Source: Neorhizobium sp. JUb45 | Lineage (GTDB): Bacteria; Pseudomonadota; Alphaproteobacteria; Rhizobiales; Rhizobiaceae | DNA length: 64,000 bases | Assembly: GCF_004343585.1 (NCBI RefSeq) | Contig: NZ_SLYW01000003.1 | Span: forward strand, 806,001 to 870,000 | Direction of reading: 5' to 3' | In this document: piece after piece, positions 44,378-53,500 of the stretch | Layout of the letters: each line of letters opens with the position of its first letter | How positions within the stretch are numbered: the stretch's first letter is position 1 | Notes under the pieces: generated by a model | The model's database searches: none | The model's input: only the letters and a program-made list of their open reading frames with translations | Told to the model about the DNA's origin: nothing | Translations under genes and position numbers: made by a program

Positions 44378-45492
44378 GCGGTTTTCCTGTCGGTGGTATG
44401 GACGATGGCTTCGAGTGTCGGGGCAGGCGTGCCGGCCCAGTCGAGAAAGGCTTTTATCCGTCGCTCGATCTTCAGTTCATGATTGCCGGCAATGTCGGCG
44501 ATGCGGTGTTCGAGATAGGGGTTGAGGAAGCGCCCCATCGTCGTTTCGACATAGGCCTTGGCTTCCTCGCCCATGCCGCGCGCCGCAAAGCCGGGAACGA
44601 CCTCGTCGCGATAGACCGCATCCAGCCGCGCACGCACGGCAGGGTCGGCGAGGATTGCCTTCACCGTCTCGCCCTTCGGACGACCTTCCTTCAACCAGAT
44701 GTCGGCGAGCGTGGTGTGGCCAAGGTTGAGAATGTGCAGTTTCAGGCGTTCGAAGGGCTCGAGCTTGTCGGTCAGCACGATCGACGGATGCGTGCAGGGC
44801 AGGTTGAGGCCGGGGCTGCGTTCGATCGCCCACAATGCGTATGGTTCTGCGACGGCGCCGACCGGTTCGATCGGCTCGGAGACGATGCGGTCCACCAGCG
44901 TATTCGCGAAAACCACCTTCTCTTCCAGCCATGCGAGGAACGCGGCATCCGCGCCGCTCTTTTGCACGAGATCGCGGATGATGCCCTTCAGCACGGGGCC
45001 ATTGCCGTTGATCAGTTCGCAAGGGAGAATGATGATCGGCTTTGCTGTTCTGCCGAAGCGCGCGTGCAGAAGCTGGGCGAGTTTGCCGGGGAATGATGGG
45101 CGCGGTGACAGGACGTCCAGTTCGGTGCCTGTTGCCTCCGCCGATATGTCGTAACCGGAATCGCCGGTATTGGAGAGGATGAATTCCGCCTGTTCGCAGA
45201 ACAGATTGACGACCTCAGCCCAATTGCCGGCAACGGACAGGCCGCGTTCGACGCTTTTGACCGCAACGGTGCGTTCGACAGCGTGTCCGTCTTCCAGCCC
45301 GCGAATGATGACCGGAAAACCGGCAGGGTCCGTGAAAGCGGCCAGCCGCCCGGCGCGCTCGGCAGAGCCCGATGTCTGCACGATAACCACCGGCAGAACA
45401 TGCTGTCCTGCCTGTTTTGCCTCATGCAGGAAAAAATCCGCATGCGCCTGGAGAAAACGGCTGGTGCCGAATTGTAAAATGATGCCCGTCAT
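44374..45492 (-). CDS. Mannitol dehydrogenase family oxidoreductase, tagaturonate reductase-like
   Basis: 372 residues from ATG 45492 (MTGIILQFGTSRFLQAHADFF). Similar along its length to E. coli UxaB: LSNTGDSGYD, ILPCELINGNGPVL, NTLVDRIVSEP, and the catalytic Lys/Asn/His cluster in KLHILNLGHTTLA. It ends about 100 residues short of the usual 480, with the C-terminal helical part reduced. Expected to reduce D-tagaturonate to D-altronate with NADH, passing it to UxaA. The longer upstream open frame has no family similarity. Confidence 0.8.
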   Translation of the reverse strand: MTGIILQFGTSRFLQAHADFFLHEAKQAGQHVLPVVIVQTSGSAERAGRLAAFTDPAGFPVIIRGLEDGHAVERTVAVKSVERGLSVAGNWAEVVNLFCEQAEFILSNTGDSGYDISAEATGTELDVLSPRPSFPGKLAQLLHARFGRTAKPIIILPCELINGNGPVLKGIIRDLVQKSGADAAFLAWLEEKVVFANTLVDRIVSEPIEPVGAVAEPYALWAIERSPGLNLPCTHPSIVLTDKLEPFERLKLHILNLGHTTLADIWLKEGRPKGETVKAILADPAVRARLDAVYRDEVVPGFAARGMGEEAKAYVETTMGRFLNPYLEHRIADIAGNHELKIERRIKAFLDWAGTPAPTLEAIVHTTDRKTA

Positions 45493-45722
45493 GGACGCTC
45501 CGCCCTGATTTGGTAATTCTTTGAAATGATGACCAGTCGAGGCGTGACGAGCGCGCAGCATCGCAATTCGCGTGGCATGTCTTCCTCTCCCGTAACATGC
45601 AGTAAACTGTTCTTTTGGGATAAAAGACAATCGCCTTGCAGGCAATTTGTTTTTTATATAAAAAGAGCAGTTATAAAAAACAGCTTCTGCCAAGTGTCAT
45701 TTCAAGGCGCCCTTTTCCGGTC
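45493..45722. promoter_or_regulatory. Divergent AT-rich promoter region of the uxa operon and its regulator
   Basis: Contains CTGTTCTTTT (45607-45616) and AAAAGAGCAG (45661-45670), an inverted repeat with one mismatch; a GCC-TTGCA-GGC dyad near 45633-45643; and the symmetric run TTTTTATATAAAAA (about 45651-45664). These are candidate operators for the double-winged-helix regulator; I cannot say which is used. Confidence 0.4.
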
Positions 45723-46613
45723 ATGAAAACCAACGCCCTCTTCAAACGCAGCTATAATCAGGCCCTCGACATGCTGGCCGCCACACAGGTGGAGGCCGCG
45801 CTGCCATCGGAGCCGGCCATGGCTGCGACACTTGGCATCAGTCGGACGACTGTGCGTGCGGTGCTGGCGGCGCTCGCCATGCGCGGCATCATCACCATAG
45901 ACGGGCGTGCCAAGCAGCTGTTGCGCCTGCCGAAGCGTAACGACTACATTGCCGATGCCGATCTGGAGCCGCTGGCCGACATGGTGGAGCGCAAGTTCAT
46001 GGCATGGCTGGTCGGGCCCGATTGCAGCCCCGGCCATACGATCAATGGTCTTGATCTTGCCCGGCAGTTCGGCGTGTCGACATCGGCCATTCGCGATTGC
46101 CTCGGAAAATTCAGCCATTTCGGCCTGTTGGAACGACAGAGCAACGGCCGCTGGCGCACGCTTGGCCTGACCGTCGATTTCGTCGCGGAACTGTTCGATA
46201 TGCGCGAATTGATCGAGTTCCGGGCTGTCGATCGATTTGTGGCGCTGCCGAAGGATGATCCGCTCTGGGGCGATTTGTCTCTGCTCGCGGATGAACATCA
46301 CGCCCTGCTCGACGATTTCGAGCGCCGCAATCGCGAGTTTTCCGATCTCGATCACCGGTTTCACAAGCTGGTCGACAGCGTCGTTCCCAACCGGTTTCTC
46401 GGCAATATCCAGGGCGTGATGTCGGTGATTTTTCACTATCACTACCAGTGGAACAAAAAGGACGAGAGCGCCCGCAATCATCGGGCTCTGGGGGAGCATC
46501 TGGCCTATATCGAGGGATTGCGGAGTGGGGACCTTTCCCAGGCGCGCGAAAGCTGCCGCCTGCATCTGCACACGGCCCGTTCAACTATGCTGGCTTCCAT
46601 CAATCCCGGCTGA
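45723..46613 (+). CDS. GntR-type regulator with two winged helices and an FCD domain
   Basis: 296 residues from ATG 45723 (MKTNALFKRSYNQALDML). Two successive winged-helix segments can be read: LPSEPAMAATLGISRTTVRAVLAALAMRGII (about 28-58) and HTINGLDLARQFGVSTSAIRDCLGKFSHFGLLER (about 103-137), followed by an FCD-like helical domain with His/Asp metal candidates (SDLDHRFHKLV, HYHYQW, LHLHTA). Usual FadR-type regulators have only one winged helix. It is divergent from the uxa genes and probably regulates them. Confidence 0.82.
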   Translation: MKTNALFKRSYNQALDMLAATQVEAALPSEPAMAATLGISRTTVRAVLAALAMRGIITIDGRAKQLLRLPKRNDYIADADLEPLADMVERKFMAWLVGPDCSPGHTINGLDLARQFGVSTSAIRDCLGKFSHFGLLERQSNGRWRTLGLTVDFVAELFDMRELIEFRAVDRFVALPKDDPLWGDLSLLADEHHALLDDFERRNREFSDLDHRFHKLVDSVVPNRFLGNIQGVMSVIFHYHYQWNKKDESARNHRALGEHLAYIEGLRSGDLSQARESCRLHLHTARSTMLASINPG

Positions 46614-46639
46614 TGGTATGGAAATCCTCAGTATACAAC

Positions 46640-46645
46640 TTGACT
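46640..46645 (+). promoter_or_regulatory. -35 element of the cobalamin-riboswitch operon
   Basis: TTGACT, with candidate -10 hexamers CATACA (17-base spacing) or TACACT (19-base spacing) just after the metal-repressor-like box. Confidence 0.45.
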
Positions 46646-46663
46646 GTAATGATATTACATAAC
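46646..46663. promoter_or_regulatory. Fur-family (Zur-like) operator
   Basis: GTAATGATATTACATAAC has the dyad GTnATGnnATnnCATnAC and agrees at 15 of 18 positions with the Zur-type consensus GTAATGTTATAACATTAC as I recall it. It lies between the -35 and -10 elements, ideal for repression. Fur, Mur or Zur cannot be told apart by eye. Confidence 0.55.
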
Positions 46664-46712
46664 ATACACTATTGGCATTGACGGCGGGCGCATCTGCCAG
46701 CTAAGTCAGCGT

Positions 46713-46925
46713 CGACGGTTTCCAACGCCAAAAGCAATGGGATTAATAGGGAACACGGTGCGGACCTTGACCGGACCAATGCCGTGGCTGCCCCCGCAAC
46801 TGTAAGCGGATCACCGTCCATCCTCGAGATGCCCGAAGGGTATCTGGCCACTGTGTCGTGATCGGCATGGGAAGGCAGGTGGACGTCATGTTCGTGAGCC
46901 AGGAGACCTGCCGTCAGGACAGAGC
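46713..46925 (+). promoter_or_regulatory. Cobalamin riboswitch
   Basis: Classical adenosylcobalamin riboswitch landmarks in order: AATAGGGAACACGGTGCGG (about 46745-46763), GCCGTGGCTGCCCCCGCAAC then TGTAAGCGG (46781-46809), CACTG, GGGAAGGCAGGTGG, and the B12 box GAGCCAGGAGACCTGCC (46896-46912). The outer limits are approximate. It should switch off the ABC importer downstream when cobalamin is plentiful. Confidence 0.95.
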
Positions 46926-47093
46926 TATCGTTACGGGCGGGGATGCCCGGAAGAGGACCACGTTATGATGCTTCCGAGCGCTTATGCGCACTCCATGGTC
47001 TTTATCCCTCATCCGTCGATGTCGGCTGTCTGCCGGCAGGTGCTGTGACACGCCTTGCCGCTTCCCATCGATCACACCCTTCAAGGAGAGACC

Positions 47094-48122
47094 ATGTTTC
47101 ATTTTACGCGCCGGGCGTTGAGCGCTGGCCTTTTGGCTGCCGCTTCATTGTCATTGGCCACCACCGTGTCTGCTGCCGAAACGCAATATCCATTGACGAT
47201 CAAGAATTGCGGCCTTGAGCTGACATTCAAGCAGGCGCCCTCGAAAACCGTTTCGGTTGGCCAGAGTGTCACGGAAGTTCTTTATCTGCTCGGTCTCTCC
47301 GACAAGGTGGTCGGTACTGCGCTCTGGGTCAGCCCGGTGCTGAAGGGTTTTGAAGAGGTCAATGCCAAGGTCGAGCGCCTTGCCGATAATGATCCGAGCT
47401 TTGAAGCAGTGATCGGCAAGAAACCTGATCTAGTTACCACCCAGTTCCAGTGGCAGATCGGCCCGGAAGGTGTGGTTGGTACCCCGGCACAGTTCGCCGA
47501 ACTCGGCGTGCCGGTTTACACATCGCCGGCCGATTGTGTTGGCAAGGACAATTCCGGTGGTGGCGATGGCGTGCGCACCGGCGTCTTTTCGATGGAGCTG
47601 ATCTATCAGGAAATCCGCGATCTGGCGGTCATCTACAATGTTCAGGATCGTGGTGAGGAAGTTGTAGCCGACCTGAAAAAACGTGAGGACGCCGCGCGCA
47701 AAAAGATCGCGTCGGCGGATGGCAAGCTTTCGGCTGTCTTCTGGTTCTCCAGCGCCGAACTCGATATCGATCCTTACGTTGCCGGCCGTCATGGCGCGCC
47801 GGGCTACATCATGTCGGCGCTCGGCATCAAGAATGTCATCGAAAGCGATGAGGAATGGCCAACCGTCGGCTGGGAAACCATCGCCAAGGCCAACCCGACC
47901 ATCATCGTTGCCGGCAAGATGGATCGCCGTCGTTTCCCGGCCGATGATGTTGCCGTCAAGCACGCGTTCCTGAGGGAAGACCCGGTTGCCAGCCTGATGC
48001 CGGCCTTCAAGCAAGGCCATGTGGTTGAAATGGATGCGCAGGCCATGAACCCGACCATTCGCACGATCGAAGGTCTGGAAGTGCTGGCTGATGCGGTCGC
48101 CTCTGCCGGTCTGGCCAAATAA
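47094..48122 (+). CDS. Corrinoid/metal-chelate ABC transporter substrate-binding protein (BtuF/FepB type)
   Basis: 342 residues, signal peptide about 1-27 (VSAAETQYP), type III periplasmic-binding fold: QYPLTIKNCGLELTFKQAPSKTVSVGQSVTEVLYLLGLSDKVVG is the canonical start. First gene under the cobalamin riboswitch, 170 bp after the B12 box, which makes cobalamin, a precursor or cobalt-related chelate the most likely ligand, although siderophores use the same fold. Start ATG 47094 has AAGGAGAG upstream. Confidence 0.85.
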   Translation: MFHFTRRALSAGLLAAASLSLATTVSAAETQYPLTIKNCGLELTFKQAPSKTVSVGQSVTEVLYLLGLSDKVVGTALWVSPVLKGFEEVNAKVERLADNDPSFEAVIGKKPDLVTTQFQWQIGPEGVVGTPAQFAELGVPVYTSPADCVGKDNSGGGDGVRTGVFSMELIYQEIRDLAVIYNVQDRGEEVVADLKKREDAARKKIASADGKLSAVFWFSSAELDIDPYVAGRHGAPGYIMSALGIKNVIESDEEWPTVGWETIAKANPTIIVAGKMDRRRFPADDVAVKHAFLREDPVASLMPAFKQGHVVEMDAQAMNPTIRTIEGLEVLADAVASAGLAK

Positions 48123-48133
48123 AGCCGATCGCA

Positions 48134-49162
48134 GTGAAACGCATTCCAGCAAAACTTGGAGGGACAGGCGCCGCAGTTGCGGCGCTCGTTCTTCTTCTGG
48201 TGGCGCTGATTGCCGGTGCGGCGATCGGCGAAACCTCCATTCCCTTCGATGTGGTGGTGAAAACGGTTGCCAATCGGATGCTCGGTGCGGGTTATCCGCT
48301 TGAGCCTCTCGATGAAGGCATCGTCTGGAGCTATCGCCTCAGCCGCGCCGTCGTTGCCGCCTGTTGCGGCGCGTCGCTGGCGCTGGCCGGTGCGGTGCTG
48401 CAGTCGCTTTTGCGCAATCCGTTGGCAGACCCCTACATCCTCGGTATTTCGGCCGGTGCCTCCACCGGTGCTGTCGCCGTTGCCCTTCTCGGTTTCGGGG
48501 CCGGCATGCTGACCATGCCGATGGGCGCGCTTGCGGGCGCTCTCGCCGCCTTCCTGCTCGTCAGCCTTCTGGCCGTGCGCGCCGGCAGCGGCAGCAATGC
48601 CATCATTCTCGCCGGTGTCGCCGGCTCGCAGATGTTCAACGCAATCACCTCCTTCGTCGTCACCAAGTCGGCGACGGCGGAACAGGCGCGCGGCATCATG
48701 TTCTGGCTGCTCGGCAACCTGTCCGGCGTGCGCTGGCCGGATGTCGGTCTGGCGCTGCCGGTCACCATCATTGGCCTGCTGATCTGCCTCTGGCATGTCC
48801 GCGCGCTCGATGCCTTCGCCTTCGGCAATCAGGCCGCCGCCTCGCTCGGCATCCGGGTGCGCCGGGTGCAGGTCGTGCTGATCTGTACGGCGGCGGCGAT
48901 GACGGCAGCGATGGTGTCGCTGGTCGGCTCGATCGGCTTTATCGGTCTGGTCATCCCGCATGCGGCTCGGCTGATCGTCGGCGTCCGGCATGGTCGGCTG
49001 TTGCCGGTCACGGCTCTGGTCGGCGCTATTTTCATGATTGTCGCCGACATACTGTCGCGCACCATCATTTCCGGTCAGGTTCTGCCGATCGGTGTCATCA
49101 CCGCATTGTTCGGCGCGCCGGCCTTCGCCTTCATCCTCGGGCAGAAGAGGGCGCGGCCATGA
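48134..49162 (+). CDS. FecCD/BtuC-family ABC transporter permease
   Basis: 342 residues with a GTG start (48134) and about ten hydrophobic helices. Family landmarks: RLSRAVVAACCGASLALAGAVLQSLLRNPLADPYILGISAGAS near 60-105 and GSIGFIGLVIPHAARLIVG near 265-285. Forms the channel for the BtuF-like receptor. Overlaps the ATPase gene by 4 bases. Confidence 0.92.
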   Translation: MKRIPAKLGGTGAAVAALVLLLVALIAGAAIGETSIPFDVVVKTVANRMLGAGYPLEPLDEGIVWSYRLSRAVVAACCGASLALAGAVLQSLLRNPLADPYILGISAGASTGAVAVALLGFGAGMLTMPMGALAGALAAFLLVSLLAVRAGSGSNAIILAGVAGSQMFNAITSFVVTKSATAEQARGIMFWLLGNLSGVRWPDVGLALPVTIIGLLICLWHVRALDAFAFGNQAAASLGIRVRRVQVVLICTAAAMTAAMVSLVGSIGFIGLVIPHAARLIVGVRHGRLLPVTALVGAIFMIVADILSRTIISGQVLPIGVITALFGAPAFAFILGQKRARP

Positions 49163-49959
49163 AGCTGTCCGCGCAAAATCTCTGCTGGTCCGCCGGCCGT
49201 CTGGAGATCGTCCGCGATGTCTCCTTCGAGGTCGCGTCAGGGGAATTTCTCGGGATCATCGGCCCCAATGGTTCTGGAAAAAGCACGTTGCTGTCGATGT
49301 TGGCCGGCATTCGCAAACCACTGTCCGGTCAGGTCATGCTGGGTGATATGCCCATGCGCTCCATCGGCAGCCGGGAGGTCGCCCAAAAGCTAGCCTTTGT
49401 CGAACAGCAGGCGGAAACGGCGGAGCGCATCACCGCCCGTCAGGCGGTTGAGCTGGGGCGCACGCCCTATCTCGGGCCGCTGTCCGGTTGGTCGGTCGAG
49501 GATGACACGATCGTCGATGCCGCGCTCGACAATGTCGATATGGCCGACAAGGCCGATCGCCAGTGGCATCACCTTTCCGGCGGAGAACGGCAGCGGCTTC
49601 ATATCGGCCGCGCACTCGCACAGGAACCGCGTGTGCTGCTGCTTGACGAGCCAACCAACCATCTCGATATCGGCCACCAGATCGATCTGCTCGACCTCGT
49701 GCGCCGACAGGATCTGACGGTCGTGGCGGCCCTGCATGACCTCAACCACGCTGCCATGTTCTGCGATCGGATCGCGATCATGGACAATGGTCGGCTGACG
49801 GCGATCGGCAAGCCGCATGATGTCCTGACAGCCGCCACCATCAGTTCTGTCTTCGGCGTGGATGCCTCGGTTTCCCCCGATGAAGACGGTATCTGCCATG
49901 TGCGGTTTCGCGCCGGCGGCAGAAGACGAATTTCTCCCACGAAGGACGATTTTACATGA
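49159..49959 (+). CDS. FecE/BtuD-family ABC transporter ATP-binding protein
   Basis: 266 residues from ATG 49159: Walker A GPNGSGKST, signature LSGGERQRLHIGRAL, Walker [13 protein letters not shown] and H-loop ALHDLNHAAMFCD. Standard for corrinoid/siderophore/heme importers. Its last codons overlap the pseudoazurin start (ATGA), so the blue copper protein is translated from the same message. Confidence 0.92.
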   Translation: MKLSAQNLCWSAGRLEIVRDVSFEVASGEFLGIIGPNGSGKSTLLSMLAGIRKPLSGQVMLGDMPMRSIGSREVAQKLAFVEQQAETAERITARQAVELGRTPYLGPLSGWSVEDDTIVDAALDNVDMADKADRQWHHLSGGERQRLHIGRALAQEPRVLLLDEPTNHLDIGHQIDLLDLVRRQDLTVVAALHDLNHAAMFCDRIAIMDNGRLTAIGKPHDVLTAATISSVFGVDASVSPDEDGICHVRFRAGGRRRISPTKDDFT

Positions 49960-50408
49960 TGAAAGTTCTCAGACCCATCCTCGCCTCGCTGGCACTGGCG
50001 GTTTTCTCCGGCAATGCGATGGCCGAGACTTTCGAAGTCAAGATGCTGAACCGGGGCGAAAAAGGCCCGATGGTATTCGAGCCGGATTATCTGGAAATCA
50101 AGCCCGGTGATCGGGTCGTGTTCGTTCCCACCCACAAGAGCCACAATGCCGCGACGATCGATGGCATGATCCCGGAAGGTGCGGAAGGTTTCAAAAGCCG
50201 TATCAACGACCAGTTCGAGACCGGTTTCGACAAGCCCGGCTTTTACGGGATCAAATGCTCACCGCATCTGGGCATGGGCATGGTCATGCTGATCAAGGTG
50301 GGGGAGGCAAAGCTTCCGGAAAGCTACAAGTTGATCTCGCTACCGGCCCGCGCCAAGCCGCGCATGGATGGATTGTTTTCGCAGGCGGAAAAAACGCCTG
50401 CTCAGTGA
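49956..50408 (+). CDS. Pseudoazurin (type 1 blue copper protein)
   Basis: 150 residues; signal peptide about 1-23 (GNAMAETF), then a cupredoxin domain. Copper ligands His63, Cys101, His104 and Met109 (HKSHNAATI; KCSPHLGMGM) have the spacing of known pseudoazurins. Periplasmic electron carrier, usually donating to copper nitrite reductase or nitrous oxide reductase in denitrifiers. Its coupling to a cobalamin-riboswitch transport operon is unusual. A terminator follows directly. Confidence 0.93.
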   Translation: MMKVLRPILASLALAVFSGNAMAETFEVKMLNRGEKGPMVFEPDYLEIKPGDRVVFVPTHKSHNAATIDGMIPEGAEGFKSRINDQFETGFDKPGFYGIKCSPHLGMGMVMLIKVGEAKLPESYKLISLPARAKPRMDGLFSQAEKTPAQ

Positions 50409-50414
50409 AATGCA

Positions 50415-50446
50415 AAAGGGCGGCACCTCGCAAAGGGCCGCCCTTT
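50415..50446. terminator. Terminator after the pseudoazurin gene
   Basis: Perfect 10-bp stem AAAGGGCGGC (50415-50424) with GCCGCCCTTT (50437-50446). Faces the end of the large octapeptide-repeat gene and may serve both strands. Confidence 0.75.
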
Positions 50447-50501
50447 CTCTGTCTGCAATGACCGGCCGCCTGTATGCGGCCGATCTTGTCTTCATCTCGG
50501 A

Positions 50502-53500
50502 TCAGGCTACCTGGTAGGCAGCGATGACGGCTTCGACCTGCTTGTTGTCCATTGCCGCAAGCTGCTTTTCCGTAAGCTCACCAAGGCGTGTCTTGCCGAG
50601 GCTTGCGATGTCCTCCACGGACAGACCGCCAATAGCCTTCGTGTTGATCGCGGCGATTTCGTCTGCCGTGAACTGCTTGATGGCATCGGTTGCCAGTCCG
50701 GCAATCTGGGCGGTGGACAATACGCCGATCTGACCGGTCGTCAGCTCTGCCACCTGGGTCAGCGTCATGTTGGCAATCTGGTCGGCGGTCAGGCCAACCA
50801 CGGCCTTGTTGCTGAGCTTGGCGATATCGCCGGTGTCGAGCTCCTTGATCTGGTCGTTGCTCAATGCGCCAACCTGGTTGGCCGTGAGGGCGCCAAGCTG
50901 AGTGTCGTCCAAGGCCTTGATGGAGGCAGTGCTGAGGCTCTTGACCTGGTTGGTGCTGAGTGCGGCAACCTGACCAGCCGAAAGCTTTGCAATCTGAGTG
51001 GTGCCCAAACCGCCGACGACCGTATCGGAAAGGCCGGAAATTGCCTTGGTGCTGATCGCGCCGATCTGGTCGTCAGTCAGCTCCGCAGCGGTCTGGAAGC
51101 CACCGAGCTGTTTTGCCGTCAGCGTGGCGATCTGCGCGGTGGTGATGGCCTTTGTCTGCGTTTCGGACAGCGCGGAGATCTGTGCCGTCGTCAAGCCAGC
51201 CGTGGCCTTGGTGCTCAGCTTCTGGACGGAAAGCTTGGCAACCTGCTCGTCGGAAAGTACCGCCACCTGCGTGGAGGTCAGTGCCGCAAGCTGTGTGTCG
51301 CTCAGTTTTTCGATCTGCGCGTCTGTCAGGCTCTTGATCTGGTTTGTGCTCAGCGCCGAGACCTGAGCGGCCGTGAAGGCATCATCAATGTCGTCGGCAG
51401 CGATCTTGGAGATGATGTCGGTGGACAGGCCGGTGATTTCCTTGGCGCTGATCTTGGAGATCTGGGCTTCAGTCAGGTCACCGTCTGCAAAGGCGCCGAT
51501 CTGCTTGCTGGTCAAGGAACCCATCAGCGTATCGGTGAGCGTGGCGAGCTGGGTTGCACCCATATTGCCGAACTGCTCCGCCGTCAGGCCGGGAATGGCC
51601 TTGGTCGAGAGCTTGGTCAGATCGACCTTGGCGAGCTGAGCATCGCTCAGGCCGGCCACCTGGGTGGAGGACAGGGCGCCCAGCTGTGTTTCGGTAAGCT
51701 TGCCGATCTGTGTGTCCGACAGGCCATCGATCTGTGCGTTGCTCAATGCGGTGATCTGGGCCGGCTTGAGGGCGCCCAGCTGGGTGTCGGTCAGCGCGGT
51801 GATCGCAGCAGGGAGGATGCTGGAAATCGCCTTGGCATCGATTGCGGCAATCTGGGTGTCGCCAAGCTTGCTGAACTGGTCAGCAGTGAGGCTACCGATC
51901 TGCTTGGCACTCATTGCGGTGATCTGAGCCGGCTGGAGTGCTGCAATCTGACCATCGTCGAGAGCGGCGACCGCTTCGAGCGACAGGCCGGAAATCGCCT
52001 TGGCGCTGATCGCGGTGATCTCGTCATCGGCAAACTTTCCGATGTCGGCACCTGTGAAGCCGGACAGCTGGTCTGCGGACAAGGAGGCGATCTGGCCTGC
52101 GGTCAGGTCTTCGACCTGATCGTCGGACAGTGCGCCGACCTGCGCCTTGCTGAGGCCTGCGACAGCCTTTGCGGAAAGTGCGGTAACGTCGATCTTGGCG
52201 AGCGCGGCTTCGCTGAATGCGCCGAGCTGTGTGGCAGAGAGCGCGCCGATCTGACCTGTGGTGAGCTTTTCTGCCTGCGCGTCTGTCAGGGCCTTGATCT
52301 GGTTTGCACCCAGAGCTGCGACCTGACCGTCCGTCAGGGCGGTCGGGATGCTGGCAGCGGCGATACCGGCAATAAATTCTGCGGTCAGGCCGGAGACAGC
52401 CTTGGTGCTGATCTTGGCAATGTTTGCAGCGTCCAGATCACCCGTTACGAAGCCGGCAACCTGCTTGGCTGTCAGGGCACCAAGCTGCGCGTCAACGAGG
52501 CTCTTGGTCTGCGTGTCGCTCATCGCGCCGATCTGCGTCGAGGTCAGGCCGGAGACGGCCTTTGCCGACAGCTTGGCAACGTCAAGCTTTTCGATCTGCG
52601 CGGTGGTCATGGCGGCAACCTGGGTCGAACCCAGAACGCCAACCTGGTCAGCGGAGAGTTCGTCAATCTGGTCGGCTGTCAGGGCCTTGACCTGGTTTGC
52701 ACCAAGCGCGGCGACCTGGGCGGTCGACAGAACGGTTGCAACCTTGGTCTTGTCGATGGCCGCCAGAACGTCGGTGCCGAGGCCGGAAATCGCCTTTGCG
52801 CTGACGGCAGAAATCTGTGCTTCGGTCAGGTCGCCGCTGGCGAACCCGCCCAGCTGCTTTGCGTTAAGCAGGCCGATCTGTGTTGGTTCGAACTTCTTTG
52901 TCTCTGTGTCGGTCATTCCCGTCAGCTGACCGGCGGTCAGGCCGGTAATGGCCTTGGCACTGATCTTGGTGACATCAATCTTGGCGAGCTGTTCGTTGCT
53001 CAGAGCGCCGACCTGTGTGGCGGAGAGCGCGCCGATCTGTTCTGCAGACAGCTTTTCAGCCTGTGCCGCAGTCAGAGCCTTGATCTGGTTGGTACCCAGA
53101 GCTGCAACCTGGCCGGTCGACAGGGCCGTGGGGATATCGGCAGCAGTGATGCCGGCAATGAATTCTGCGGACAAGCCGGAGACTGCTTTGGTGCTGATCT
53201 TGGAAATGTTTGCAGAGTCGATGTCGCCTGCGGCAAAGCCGGCAACCTGCTTGGCTGTCAGGGCACCAAGCTGCGTGTCGACGAGGCTCTTGGTCTGCGT
53301 GTCGCTCATCGCGCCGATCTGCGCCGAGGTCAGCCCAGGGACGGCCTTTGCCGACAGCTTGGCAACATCGAGCTTTTCGATCTGCGCGGTGGTCATGGCG
53401 GCAACCTGGGTCGAACCCAGAACGCCAACCTGGTCAGCGGAGAGTTCGTCGATCTGGTCGGCCGTCAGGGCCTTGACCTGGTTTGCACCAAGCGCTGCGA

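Noticed and set aside
48364-49158. In-frame upstream extension of the FecE-type ATPase
   Set aside because: It is the permease gene read out of frame; the ATPase begins properly at ATG 49159 with an ATGA overlap.
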